In this document: piece after piece, positions 39,036 to 48,010 of the stretch
Layout of the letters: each line of letters opens with the position of its first letter
Position numbering within the stretch: position 1 is the first letter of the stretch
Assembly: GCF_003130795.1 (NCBI RefSeq)
Contig: NZ_CP029357.1
Span: 500,001 to 564,000, forward strand
Direction of reading: 5' to 3'
Origin: Azospirillum thermophilum
GTDB taxonomy: Bacteria; Pseudomonadota; Alphaproteobacteria; Azospirillales; Azospirillaceae
DNA length: 64,000 nt
Notes under the pieces: generated by a model
Told to the model about the DNA's origin: nothing
The model's input: the letters and a program-made list of their open reading frames with translations, nothing else
Database searches by the model: none
Position numbers and translations under genes: made by a program

Positions 39036-40868
39036 ATGCCGCAGCTGAGAACCCACCAGCGGATGGTCAGCGGAATAGCACAGGCCATCGCGCACGGGCA
39101 GACGGACATCCGCGACGTGCTCGCGGCGGTGACACCGGGCGGGGGCAAATCGCTGCTTCCGGTGATCATGGGGGCGGCCCTGCGGCAGGCGGGGAAGATC
39201 GACCGGATCTGCTGGATCGTTCCGCGCGACAGCCTGCGCCAGCAGGCGGAGGAGGCCTTCGTCGATCCGCGCTGGCGCGAGGCGCTCGGCCATTCCCTCG
39301 CGCTCCGCGCCGCGGAGAACGGGCGGGACCTCTGCCGCGGGCTGCAGGGCTACGTCACGACATATCAGGCGGTGGCGGCGGCGCCGGACCTGCATCTGCA
39401 GGAGTTCCGGCGCCACCGCTACCTGCTGGCGGTCGACGAGCTGCACCATCTGCCCGCCGTCTTCGATACCGACAGCTCCACCACCGCCGAGGAGGAAACC
39501 TCCTGGAGCCGGTCCATCCTGCCGCTGCTGGAAAGCTCGGTGGCGCGGCTGCTGATGAGCGGGACGCTGGAGCGCGCCGACGGGCGTCCCATCCTCTGGC
39601 TGCCCTACCGCAGCCCGCAGGGCGCGCGGCGGGTGCGGGAGATCGACTTCAAGGCGCCGGGCTGGGCCATCGTCGGCTATTCGCGCCGGCAGGCCCTGGC
39701 GGAGAAGGCGATCCTGCCGGTCACCTTCGGCGCGATGGACGGCACGGCGAGCTGGCTCGACGCCGAGCGCACCACCCGCTGGGTCGACGCCCTGTCCAAG
39801 GCGGGGGAGAACACGCGCGACGCGCTCTTCACGGCGCTGCGCACCGGCTTCGCGCGGTCGATGCTGCGCGAGGCCTACCGGTCCTGCCGGGAGCACCGCG
39901 CCCGGCGCCGGGCGGAGCTGAAGCTGACGGCGGGGCGCGAGGCGAAGGGGCTGGGCAAGCTGCTGGTCATCGCGCCGGACCAGGACACCGCGCGCTTCTA
40001 CCTCGACACGCTGCGCGGATGGATGCCGCGGGACCAGTCCGGGCGCATGGCGAGGCTCGCCATCTCCGACAGCCGCGACGCGCACGAGGTGGTGGCCGCC
40101 TTCCGCCTGCGGCCGGAACCGGCGGTGCTGGTCTCGGTCGCCATGGCCTACGAAGGGCTGGACGCGCCGGAGATCTCGCATGTCGCCTGCCTGACCCATA
40201 TCCGCTCGCGCCCCTGGCTGGAACAGGCCATCGCGCGGGCGACGCGGGTCGATCCGCATGCCGGCAGCTACGAGCAGCAGCGGGCGCTGATCTACCACCC
40301 CTCCGACGAGCTGTTCGAGCGCTTCCGCGTCATGGTGGAGACGCAGCAGGGCACCCGCGCCATGGTGAAGACCCGGCGCCGGCAGCAGAATCTGCCCTTC
40401 GACCGCACCAGCGACCGCGACCCGGAGATCATTCCGCTGGAATCCAATGCCACCGCCCTGCGCTTCGCCACGGTGGCGCCGGGGCCGGACTTCGGCGCGA
40501 CGGCCCGCGACCAGGGCGACCTGCCCCTGACGCCCAGCGCCGCCGAGCATCACCTGCGCCAGCGCATCGGCCAGCTCGTCGCCGCCCAGGTGATCGAGGA
40601 CGAGGACAACAACCTCGTCGCCGACGGTCCGGTCGGCTACCACACCTACAATGCCGTGCTGAAGCGCGTGATGAACAAGGCGCGCTCGGAAATGGGGCTG
40701 TCGGAGCTGGAGGCGGCCATCGGCTGGCTGGAACGCAACCGGCTGTCCGACCACCTCCACCTGATCGCCGGGGACCCGCAGTACCGCTGGTCGAGCCGGC
40801 GCAAGACCCGCAACGCCCTTGCCCCGATGCCGAAGGCACCCCGGCGCCGCTCCTCCGCCACCCAGTGA
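39036..40868 (+). CDS. Orphan SF2 DEAD/DEAH-type helicase
   Basis: 610 residues. Walker A TPGGGKS (33-39), motif II DELH (134-137) in LAVDELHHLPAV, motif III SGT (175-177), a second RecA-like part with SVAMAYEGLDAPEISHV, and motif VI EQAIARATRVDP. The last 180 residues, with an acidic EDEDNN patch and basic tail, are not recognised. A TTG at 39000 is an upstream alternative start; the ATG at 39036 is preferred. Such ResIII-like helicases occur in mobile or defence regions, but no nuclease, methylase or integrase gene lies nearby. Function unknown. Confidence 0.8.
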   Translation: MPQLRTHQRMVSGIAQAIAHGQTDIRDVLAAVTPGGGKSLLPVIMGAALRQAGKIDRICWIVPRDSLRQQAEEAFVDPRWREALGHSLALRAAENGRDLCRGLQGYVTTYQAVAAAPDLHLQEFRRHRYLLAVDELHHLPAVFDTDSSTTAEEETSWSRSILPLLESSVARLLMSGTLERADGRPILWLPYRSPQGARRVREIDFKAPGWAIVGYSRRQALAEKAILPVTFGAMDGTASWLDAERTTRWVDALSKAGENTRDALFTALRTGFARSMLREAYRSCREHRARRRAELKLTAGREAKGLGKLLVIAPDQDTARFYLDTLRGWMPRDQSGRMARLAISDSRDAHEVVAAFRLRPEPAVLVSVAMAYEGLDAPEISHVACLTHIRSRPWLEQAIARATRVDPHAGSYEQQRALIYHPSDELFERFRVMVETQQGTRAMVKTRRRQQNLPFDRTSDRDPEIIPLESNATALRFATVAPGPDFGATARDQGDLPLTPSAAEHHLRQRIGQLVAAQVIEDEDNNLVADGPVGYHTYNAVLKRVMNKARSEMGLSELEAAIGWLERNRLSDHLHLIAGDPQYRWSSRRKTRNALAPMPKAPRRRSSATQ

Positions 40869-40888
40869 CGGCGCCCGGATCTCCGGCG

Positions 40889-41413
40889 TCAGGAGAGGTC
40901 GCGTGCGTGGAACAGCGTTCCCGGCGGGGCCGCCAGGAGCCGCCCGACGAGCTGGTGCTTGAAGGCGAGATAGGCCGCCTGCTCCTGCGCCGTGCCGCCG
41001 CCGTCCTGGTAGCGCGCCACCTGATCGCGGAACTGGTCGGTGAAATAGCCCTCCGCCGGCCAGTAGCCGCGGCGACGGCCGCCGATCGCGACCTCGAAAT
41101 AGAAGCGCCCGACCAGCGAGGGCGGCGCGTCGGACGGGCCGGCGTCGGTATCGATGGTCAGCCGCCCGCCGGTGCGGGCGCGCGTCACCATCTCCACCCC
41201 GTCGAGCACGCCGTCGCCGGGAAAGGCGACGAGCATCGCGATCGCCCGGCGCTCCGGCGGCCCGTCCGGGCTGAGGTCGGCGAAGGCCTGCTCGAACAGG
41301 CGGAACATCAGCGCGCTGGCGATGAGCTGGGAGGGGCCGCTGTAGGTCAGCAGGTCCTGCCGCGTGATCGCCACCGTCTCGCCGGCATCGCGCACCGCTA
41401 GGAAAAGTGCCAT
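40889..41413 (-). CDS. Unknown protein coupled to an SsuA-like importer
   Basis: 174 residues from ATG 41413, which follows GAGGAGG by seven bases; an upstream ATG at 41428 overlaps the previous stop (41425-41428) and would add five residues. No signal peptide or membrane helix. Middle segment GRLTIDTDAGPSDAPPSLVGRFYFEVAIGG looks beta-rich; the end is helical. I do not recognise it. Last gene of a four-gene minus-strand operon with an ABC importer of the nitrate/sulfonate/taurine class, so it probably handles or senses the imported compound (inference). Confidence 0.72.
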   Translation of the reverse strand: MALFLAVRDAGETVAITRQDLLTYSGPSQLIASALMFRLFEQAFADLSPDGPPERRAIAMLVAFPGDGVLDGVEMVTRARTGGRLTIDTDAGPSDAPPSLVGRFYFEVAIGGRRRGYWPAEGYFTDQFRDQVARYQDGGGTAQEQAAYLAFKHQLVGRLLAAPPGTLFHARDLS

Positions 41414-41424
41414 GGCGTCCCTCC

Positions 41425-42381
41425 TCATCCCATCGCCAGCGGAAGCAGCAGCGCCTTCGGATCGACGGGCTGCTTGAGCATGCCGTTCTCCAGCAGGAAG
41501 CGGACGTCGGCCGCCATCGCCTCGACGTCGGTCGGTTCCAGCACCGCGATGAGGTTGGTCCACTGGGCGAGGGTGCGCGCCTCCTCCAGGCTGATGCCCT
41601 GCTCCTCCGCACCGAGCGCGATGGCGGCCTCGCGGTCCGCCTCGATCAGCGCCATGGCCTCGCGGTGGACCTTGACCACGCGGGCCAGCAGCTCCGGCTG
41701 CTCGCGGGCGAAGGCGTCGCGCACGCCCATCACCAGCAGCGGCGAGACCAGCCCGTCCGCCGTCGCGATGACGCGGGCGCCGGCGGCGACCGACTTGATG
41801 ACGAGGCTGGCCGCCAGCAGGCCGGCGTCGACCTGACCGGCCAGCAGGGCCGCCTGGGTCTTCGGCAGGTCCATGTTGATGAACTCGACGTCCGAGACGG
41901 ACAGCCCTTCGCGCGCCAGGGCAGCGACCAGGAGCTGGTGCAGCACGGTTCCCTTCGGCCCGGCAACCGACTTGCCCTTCAGGTCGCGCACGCCGGCGGG
42001 ACCGCCGGCCTTGCCCAGGATGGCGAAGGTGCGCGCCGGACGGCTGACCCCGGCGGCGATGCGCACCGGATTGCCGCTGGCGTTCGCCATGAGGACCGAG
42101 GCGGTGTTCAGCACCCCGCCGATGTCCAGCGCCCCGGCCGCCATCGCCTGCGTCTGCTGCGGCCCGGTGGTCAGGTCGTGCCAGGTGACGGTGATGCCGT
42201 CGGCGGCGAACTCCTTCTCCAGAAGCTGCCGCCGGCGCATCACGATGGACTGCAGGTTGAAGGGCGCCTTGACGTAGGAGATGTTGATCTCCTTCACGCC
42301 TGCGGCGGCGGGACGGGACAGGCCGCCGAGCGCGCACAGCGCGGCGAGGCCGCCCAGCAGGTGGCGACGGGTTGCTTGCAT
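41425..42381 (-). CDS. Nitrate/sulfonate/taurine-type ABC substrate-binding protein
   Basis: 318 residues. The N-terminus TRRHLLGGLAALCALGGLSRPAAA resembles a signal peptide, possibly of the Tat type (double Arg). The mature part is an NMT1/SsuA-like fold: INISYVKAPFNLQSIVMRRRQLLEKEFAADG, MAAGALDIGGVLNTAS, GPKGTVLHQLL and GQVDAGLLAASL. Likely ligand is an aliphatic sulfonate or a similar small anion. Its start overlaps the ATPase stop by one base. Confidence 0.9.
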   Translation of the reverse strand: MQATRRHLLGGLAALCALGGLSRPAAAGVKEINISYVKAPFNLQSIVMRRRQLLEKEFAADGITVTWHDLTTGPQQTQAMAAGALDIGGVLNTASVLMANASGNPVRIAAGVSRPARTFAILGKAGGPAGVRDLKGKSVAGPKGTVLHQLLVAALAREGLSVSDVEFINMDLPKTQAALLAGQVDAGLLAASLVIKSVAAGARVIATADGLVSPLLVMGVRDAFAREQPELLARVVKVHREAMALIEADREAAIALGAEEQGISLEEARTLAQWTNLIAVLEPTDVEAMAADVRFLLENGMLKQPVDPKALLLPLAMG

Positions 42382-43160
42382 CACAGGGTCTCCGATTGAT
42401 GAGCGAGGGGATGGCGGGCGTCGCCGAGGATGGTCGCGAACACCGCGGCCTGGAGCGGGGCCAGGGCCGGATCGGCGGGATCGCGCGGATGGGGGAGCGG
42501 GACGGGCAGCGTCGCCATGATCCGGCCGGCCGCCATGACGACGACCGTGTCGGCCAGACGGACGGCTTCCGCCACGTCGTGGGTGATGAACAGGGTGGTG
42601 ATCGAGCGGGCCAGACGGATGCGCGCCAGTTCGCCCTGCAGATGGGTGCGGGTCAGCGCGTCGAGCGCGCCGAACGGCTCGTCCATCAGGAGGAGCTCCG
42701 GCTCCCGGCAGAGCGCGCGGGCGAGCGCGGCCCGCTGCGCCATGCCGCCGGACAGCTGCGCCGGACGCGCGTCGGCGAAGGCGGTGAGCCCGACGAGCGC
42801 CAGCGTCTCCTCGATGCGGGTCCATCCCGCCCCAACCCCGGCGGGCAGCCGCAGGGTGGCGAGCCCGACATTCTCGCGCACCGTCTTCCAGGGCAGCAGC
42901 CGCGGTTCCTGGAACACCATGCCGATGCGGCCCGGCGGACGGGACTGGCCGTCGGACCCGAAGAAGGCGACCGATCCGGTCTCCGCCGTCTCCAGCCCGG
43001 CGACGTGGCGCAGCAGCGTGGTCTTGCCGCAGCCGCTGTATCCGACGATGGCGACGAGGCTGCCCGGCGGAACCTCCAGGTCCACGCCGTCCAGGGCGAC
43101 CACCGGCCGGGCCCGGACGAGATAGCGTCGGCTGAGGCCGCGGACGCGCACGCCGAGCAT
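42381..43160 (-). CDS. SsuB/TauB-type ABC ATPase
   Basis: 259-residue cytoplasmic ATPase. Walker A GYSGCGKTT, Q-loop MVFQEPRLLPWKTVRENVG, signature LSGGMAQRAALARAL, Walker B LLLMDEPFGALDALTR, H-loop FITHDVAEAV: the pattern of the nitrate/sulfonate/taurine subfamily. Part of the four-gene operon from 43929 to 40889. Confidence 0.95.
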   Translation of the reverse strand: MLGVRVRGLSRRYLVRARPVVALDGVDLEVPPGSLVAIVGYSGCGKTTLLRHVAGLETAETGSVAFFGSDGQSRPPGRIGMVFQEPRLLPWKTVRENVGLATLRLPAGVGAGWTRIEETLALVGLTAFADARPAQLSGGMAQRAALARALCREPELLLMDEPFGALDALTRTHLQGELARIRLARSITTLFITHDVAEAVRLADTVVVMAAGRIMATLPVPLPHPRDPADPALAPLQAAVFATILGDARHPLAHQSETL

Positions 43161-43161
43161 G

Positions 43162-43929
43162 TCAGGCGGCCTCCACGGTCCTGCGGTCCCAATCGACCAG
43201 CGCCGCGGCCAGCCGGCTCAGCAGCCGGTCGGACAGGGCGCCGAGCAGGGCGATGGCCAGGATGCCGACGAAGATCCGGTCGGTCCGCGCCATCTCCCCC
43301 GCATCCACGATCAGGTAGCCGAGGCCGGCCGAGGCGGCGATCAGCTCCGCCCCGATCAGGGCGCGCCAGGAATAGCCGAAGCCGATGCGCAGCCCGGTGA
43401 GGACCGCGGGCATGGCGGCGGGCAGCAGGATGTGGCGCACCTTGTCCGCCGGGGTCAGCGCCAGCGTATCGGCCATCTCCAGCAGACGCCGGTCGGCCTG
43501 CTCCAGCCCGGTCAGGACGTTCAGGAAGATCGGGAAGAAGCTGCCGAGCACGATGACCGCCAGCTTCGACGCCTCGCCGATGCCGAGCCAGAGGATCAGC
43601 AGGGGAACCAGCGCCAGCGGCGGCGTCACCCGCAGCCCCTCCAGCGGCAGGCGCAGCAGCGCGCCGAGCGGCGGCAGCAGATGCACCAGAACGGCGAGCG
43701 GCCCGGCGAGCGCCACGGTGACGGCGAATCCCGCCAGCACGCGCCCCAGGCTCGCCAGGGTATGGCGGTACAGCTCGCCGCTGCGCGCCATCTCGACCGC
43801 CGTCGCCCACACCTCCCACGGGGGAGGCAGCAGATAGGCGTTGAGCTGCCCGGCGGCGGACAATGCCGCCCAGGCGGCAAGCAGCCCGACCGGCAAGGCG
43901 ACCGCCATACCCGTTCCCGCTCCGACCAA
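43162..43929 (-). CDS. SsuC/TauC-type ABC permease
   Basis: 255-residue permease with about six hydrophobic helices; the EAA loop reads LEMADTLALTPADKVRHILLPAAMPAVLTGLRIGFGYSW, typical of SsuC/TauC. First gene of the operon. Inverted repeats at 43953-44034, upstream of this start, are candidate operator sites. Confidence 0.94.
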   Translation of the reverse strand: MVGAGTGMAVALPVGLLAAWAALSAAGQLNAYLLPPPWEVWATAVEMARSGELYRHTLASLGRVLAGFAVTVALAGPLAVLVHLLPPLGALLRLPLEGLRVTPPLALVPLLILWLGIGEASKLAVIVLGSFFPIFLNVLTGLEQADRRLLEMADTLALTPADKVRHILLPAAMPAVLTGLRIGFGYSWRALIGAELIAASAGLGYLIVDAGEMARTDRIFVGILAIALLGALSDRLLSRLAAALVDWDRRTVEAA

Positions 43930-44254
43930 TTCGTCCCGTCCCGCTCAAGATTTGCGATTAACTCGCATTTTCGATTGCCTAGCTTGAGCGGAAGAGCGGG
44001 TCAACAGGCAATCTGCGACTCACTTTCAGTCGCATATCGATGATGCGGCGCCAGGATCGGGGGATTCCGTCCGCCATCCCGTCCGGATCCGCGAGAGACA
44101 GGGGACGGACGACACGACCGGGAGGTGGCGGGGCGCGGCGATGCCAAGTCCTGCGCGGCCCTGCCGCAAGGTTCGGCAATCCCGCCTGCCGGCCGCTTGT
44201 CCGCGGCGGACGATGCGGTATTCTGCGACCGATCGCCGCGCCGGGATGTACCGT
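43930..44254. other. Divergent region between importer and DUF523 gene
   Basis: 325 bases. The part nearest the importer is rich in inverted repeats, listed separately. The rest (44040-44254) is G+C-rich and shows no gene or signal. Confidence 0.55.
43953..44034. promoter_or_regulatory. Cluster of inverted repeats upstream of the SsuC-like permease
   Basis: Three nested elements: TGCGA-N5-TCGCA (43953-43957/43963-43967); GATTGCCT/AGGCAATC about 28 bases apart; and TGCGACT-N7-AGTCGCA (44014-44020/44028-44034). The first and third share the half-site TGCGA, as expected for two operators of one regulator, with a possible promoter between them. No regulator gene is adjacent. Confidence 0.6.
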
Positions 44255-44779
44255 ATGGCTTCGAAGATCCTCGTCAGCGCCTGCCTGCTCGGCCAGCCGG
44301 TCCGCTACAACGGCTCCGCCCGGACGCTCCTCCACCCGGTGCTGGAGCGCTGGCGGGCGGAGGGCCGGCTGGTCCCGGTCTGCCCGGAACTGTCGGCGGG
44401 CCTTCCGGTTCCCCGCCCGCCTGCCGAGATCGCCGCGGGCCGGACCGGAGGCGCGGTGCTGTCCGGCACCGCCCGGATCATCGATTCCACCGGCACCGAC
44501 GTGACGCGCCCCTTCCTGGCGGGGGCCGAGGCGGCGCTGGCGACCGCGGTGCGGGAGGGCTGCCGCTACGCCCTGCTGACCGATGGCAGCCCGTCCTGCG
44601 GCAGCCGCTTCATCCATGACGGCGGCTTCAGCGGAAGGACGCATGCGGGCGACGGGGTGACCGCCGCCCTGCTCCGCCGCAACGGCATCGAGGTCTTCGC
44701 CGCCGAGGAGGTCGGGGCGCTGGAGGCCCGGCTGTCGCAAGCGGAGCAAGCCGCCCCTACCCCACCAGCCCCGACATGA
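44255..44779 (+). CDS. DUF523 family protein
   Basis: 174 residues with the DUF523 signature: ILVSACLLGQPVRYNG, VPVCPELSAGLPVPRPPAEI, LLTDGSPSCGSRFIHDGGFSGRT and GVTAALLRRNGIEVFAAEE. Conserved cysteines suggest metal or cluster binding, but the function is unknown. The ATG at 44255 directly precedes the family motif. Its 3' end overlaps that of the hybrid kinase on the other strand by 23 bases. Confidence 0.9.
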   Translation: MASKILVSACLLGQPVRYNGSARTLLHPVLERWRAEGRLVPVCPELSAGLPVPRPPAEIAAGRTGGAVLSGTARIIDSTGTDVTRPFLAGAEAALATAVREGCRYALLTDGSPSCGSRFIHDGGFSGRTHAGDGVTAALLRRNGIEVFAAEEVGALEARLSQAEQAAPTPPAPT

Positions 44780-46661
44780 CGGCGCGGAGCTGGGCGGGCT
44801 TCACCGGCTTGTTGAGGATCAGGCAGCCGGCCGCCTTGGCCTCCTCCGCCAGTTCGGCGGTGCGGTTGGCGGTGATGATGACGGCCGGCAGGATGCGCCC
44901 GCAGGCGGCGCGCAGCCGGGCGACCTCGTTCACCCCCAGGGCGCCGTCGTCCAGGTGATAGTCGGCGATCAGCAGGTCCGGCGGCTGCGGCATGCCCGAC
45001 AGCAGGGCCAGCGCCTCCTCCCCCGATCCGGCGGAGACGACGTCGCAGGCCCAGCCGCGCAGCAGCGCCTCCATGCCGGCAACCACCGCCGGTTCGTTGT
45101 CGAGCACGAGGACGGAGGTTCCGGCCAGACGGTTGCCGAGCTGCCGGGCCGCCGCGGTGGCGGCGGGACGCATCACCCGCCGTTCGATGCCGCGCGGCAC
45201 GGTGACGGCGAAGACCGAGCCGCGACCGACCTCGGAATGGACGGTGATCGGGTGGCCCAGCACGCGGGCGACGCGGTCCACGATGGCGAGCCCCAGCCCC
45301 ATGCCGCGGTCGCGCCCCTTGGTGCCGGGGGTGTCGAGCCGGCGGAATTCCTGGAAGATCTCGGCGATCTTGTCCGGCGGGATGCCGGGACCGTTGTCCC
45401 ACACCTCGATCCGCACATTGGCCCCGCTGCGCCGGCAGCCGACCACGACCCGCCCGCCCTGGACATAGCGCAGCGCGTTGGACAGGAAGTTCTGCACGAT
45501 CCGCCGCAGCAGCCGCATGTCGGAGCGCACCACCGCCCCCGATCCCACCACCGACAGCGTGATGCCGCGCTCCGCCGCCACCGCCGCGTATTCGGTGGCG
45601 AGCGGCGCCAGCACGCTGCGCAGCGGGAAGTCGGCGACCTCCGGCGTCACCGCTCCGGCGTCGAGCTTGGAGATGTCGAGCAGGGCGGCCAGCAGATCCT
45701 CGACCGAGGCGAGGGCGATGTCGATGTTGTGGACCAGCTCGGCATTCTGCGCCGGCTGTTCCAGGTCGGCGAGCGCGGAGACGAACAGGCGCGCCGCGTT
45801 CAGCGGCTGCAGCAGGTCGTGGCTGGCCGCCGCCAGGAAGCGGGTCTTCGACAGGTTCGCCTGCTCGGCCTCCGCCTTGGCGAGGCGCAGCGCCGCCTCC
45901 GCCGCGACGCGGTCGCGCACCTCCTCCTGAAGCTGGTCGTTCAGCAGCATCAGCGCCGACTTCTCGGCCTGCTCGGACGCCCGCCGCCGGGCCTCGGCCT
46001 CCTTGATGTCGGTGATGTCGGTGTAGACGCCGACCACGCCGCCGTCGCGGGTGCGCCGCTCGTTCACCTGGATCCAGCGGCCGTCGGCCAACTGGTTGAG
46101 GAAGGGGCCGTTCATGTCGTGACGGTGTTCCAGCCGTTCCCTCAGCCAGAGCTCCGGCGGCGGCTCGGTCATCGCGGCGGCCCGGGCGACCATGGCGGCG
46201 AGTTCGGAGAAGCGGATGCCCGCCTGGATGCGGTCGGACACCGCCGGCCAGTAGGACAGGTATTTCCGGTTGCACAGCACCAGCCGGTCGTCGGCGTCGA
46301 ACAGCGCGAACCCCTCGCTGACCGACTCGATCGCCTCGAACAGGCGGGTGCGCATGGTCTCCGCCAGCTCCTTGGCGCGGGCGAGGTCGCGGTTGCTGTC
46401 CTCCAGCTTGTGCAGCGCGCGTTCCAGCTCCAGCGTGCGTTCGCGGACCTTGTGCTCCAGCACGATGGCGGTCTGAAACAGCGAGAAGGCGCCGCCCTGG
46501 AAATCCATCGACCGCTCCACGCGGTCCATCAGCACCTTGTTGATCCGGCGCAGCTTGGCGTTCTCGCGCTCCAGCTCCGCGACGCGGTCGGCGGCGGACG
46601 GCGGACGGCCGGGATCGCCAGGAACCGGATCGGGCCGGACAGGGGCGGAAAGCTCGCGCAT
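44757..46661 (-). CDS. PAS hybrid histidine kinase (ErcS'/NahK-like)
   Basis: 634-residue soluble sensor. N-terminal coiled coils (25-105), a PAS domain (about 105-220, FDADDRLVLCNRKYLSYWP), a second coiled coil, HisKA with His281 (AAASHDLLQPLNAA), HATPase_c (NALRYVQGGRVVVG, RGMGLGLAIVDRV) and a C-terminal receiver (about 513-634, phosphoacceptor in LLIADYHLDD). The order and the HDLLQPL box match the Pseudomonas ErcS' kinase encoded beside exaA/pqq. It probably signals towards the LuxR-type regulator at 54293 (inference). Confidence 0.9.
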   Translation of the reverse strand: MRELSAPVRPDPVPGDPGRPPSAADRVAELERENAKLRRINKVLMDRVERSMDFQGGAFSLFQTAIVLEHKVRERTLELERALHKLEDSNRDLARAKELAETMRTRLFEAIESVSEGFALFDADDRLVLCNRKYLSYWPAVSDRIQAGIRFSELAAMVARAAAMTEPPPELWLRERLEHRHDMNGPFLNQLADGRWIQVNERRTRDGGVVGVYTDITDIKEAEARRRASEQAEKSALMLLNDQLQEEVRDRVAAEAALRLAKAEAEQANLSKTRFLAAASHDLLQPLNAARLFVSALADLEQPAQNAELVHNIDIALASVEDLLAALLDISKLDAGAVTPEVADFPLRSVLAPLATEYAAVAAERGITLSVVGSGAVVRSDMRLLRRIVQNFLSNALRYVQGGRVVVGCRRSGANVRIEVWDNGPGIPPDKIAEIFQEFRRLDTPGTKGRDRGMGLGLAIVDRVARVLGHPITVHSEVGRGSVFAVTVPRGIERRVMRPAATAAARQLGNRLAGTSVLVLDNEPAVVAGMEALLRGWACDVVSAGSGEEALALLSGMPQPPDLLIADYHLDDGALGVNEVARLRAACGRILPAVIITANRTAELAEEAKAAGCLILNKPVKPAQLRAVMSGLVG

Positions 46662-46662
46662 C

Positions 46663-47898
46663 TCACCGCCTCCCGATGGCGACGCCGGTGAAGGTCTGGT
46701 TGACGTGCATGCCGTTCACCTGCTCGCCATAGGCGCAGAACCCGACGACGCGGTGCAGGGCCAGGCGCGACGACATGATGTCCAGCAGGGAGCGCTGCTC
46801 CAGCTCCAGCCGGCGCAGGATGCAGTCGCAGCCGAGGATCAGGTCGGGCGCCCCGATCTCGTCGCGGATGCTCTCCATCAGCCCGTCGAAGTTGGCGACC
46901 GGATCCACCCCCTCCGCCACCGTCAGGACGATCCCTTCGTCGATGGCGCAGAAGAAGGTCAGGCTCTCGTCCTCGTTCACCTTCTGGATGGAGCGGACAT
47001 GGTACTGGCCGCCGACCCGCACCACCACCGGATGGGCGGCGAAGATCAGCGGCGTCAGGGGCTCGCCGTCCAGCCCGACCAGACGGGCATATTCGCGGCC
47101 CGCCGGTTCGGCGTTGATCTCGTTGACGATGCGGCGCTGCGGATCGGCGCCGGTCACCACCATCTTGCGGTCGGAACTGACGAAATGCTGGGTACGGAAG
47201 ACGGTGAAGGGGCGCGCCGTGGTGACCAGCGCGACCACCGCCGCGTTGGCATGGAACTCCCCGTCGTGCAGCACGAAGGTCTGCTCGAACTGCAGGTCGT
47301 CGCCGGCCGAGGCGCCGAACAGCGGAACGTCGATCATCGCGTTGTGCAGCGCGCTGACCACCGTCTCCTCGCTCATCGACAGGCCGTCGATCAGCAGCAT
47401 GGCGAAGCTGTCGGCGGAGGCCAGCGGCACCGGCCGTTCGGCCAGCGCGCGGTCACGCCGGTCCATCAGGTCGCGGGCGATGGCCGTGCTGTCGGTGATC
47501 TCGAACCCGTCGACATGGTCGATCAGCGCCGTCACCACGGTGAAGTCGGCGGCCGGGAAGCCGACGCCGACCAGCGTGTTGGTGGTGTAGCCGCCCGGTC
47601 CGATCTCCCCCGCGGTGGTGCAGCCGAAGACGGGGACCGGGCCGAACTCGGCCGCCAGCGCCTCGGCCAGCAGGGCGCGCTCGAAGCGGGGAGCGCAGAA
47701 GACCAGCACGGCGTCGAACGGCCCGTCGCCCAACTGGCGGCGCAGGTCCCGGGCCGCCTCGTACGCGCTGTCGGCGCGGGAGACGGCGCGCGGCAAGGCA
47801 TCGCGATCCTGCGTCAGACCGCCGATATGCCCAGCGGCCTGCTCGGTTACCTGCCCGCTGTACTGCCCGCTGAACTGCCCGACGGCGGTCTCCGACAC
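46663..47898 (-). CDS. FIST-domain sensory protein
   Basis: 411 residues from a GTG at 47898 preceded by GGGAGG; an upstream ATG at 48006 gives 36 more residues and would leave only four bases to the DUF779 gene, so the start is unsettled. FIST_N (GPVPVFGCTTAGEIGPGGYTTNTLVGVGFP) and FIST_C (RIVNEINAEPAGREYARLVG, FCAYGEQVNGMHVNQTFTGVAI). FIST proteins sense small ligands. The ErcS'-like kinase starts two bases after its stop, so the pair likely forms a ligand-sensing module. Confidence 0.87.
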   Translation of the reverse strand: MSETAVGQFSGQYSGQVTEQAAGHIGGLTQDRDALPRAVSRADSAYEAARDLRRQLGDGPFDAVLVFCAPRFERALLAEALAAEFGPVPVFGCTTAGEIGPGGYTTNTLVGVGFPAADFTVVTALIDHVDGFEITDSTAIARDLMDRRDRALAERPVPLASADSFAMLLIDGLSMSEETVVSALHNAMIDVPLFGASAGDDLQFEQTFVLHDGEFHANAAVVALVTTARPFTVFRTQHFVSSDRKMVVTGADPQRRIVNEINAEPAGREYARLVGLDGEPLTPLIFAAHPVVVRVGGQYHVRSIQKVNEDESLTFFCAIDEGIVLTVAEGVDPVANFDGLMESIRDEIGAPDLILGCDCILRRLELEQRSLLDIMSSRLALHRVVGFCAYGEQVNGMHVNQTFTGVAIGRR

Positions 47899-48010
47899 GG
47901 GGCCTCCCTGTGCAGCCTGACCAAGTGTGCCCGGACCATGCCCGGTCAGAATACTCCTGGGATGGCGTCGGACAAGCGGCTTCGGCGGGCGCTGGCTTTC
48001 TACCATGGTG

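Noticed and set aside
39036..40868. Anti-phage defence island around the helicase
   Set aside because: No nuclease, methylase, integrase or other defence gene is nearby; flanking genes are metabolic or sensory.
44757..44779. Misassembly where the DUF523 and hybrid kinase genes overlap tail to tail
   Set aside because: Both proteins end normally for their families; a 23-base convergent overlap is common in compact genomes.
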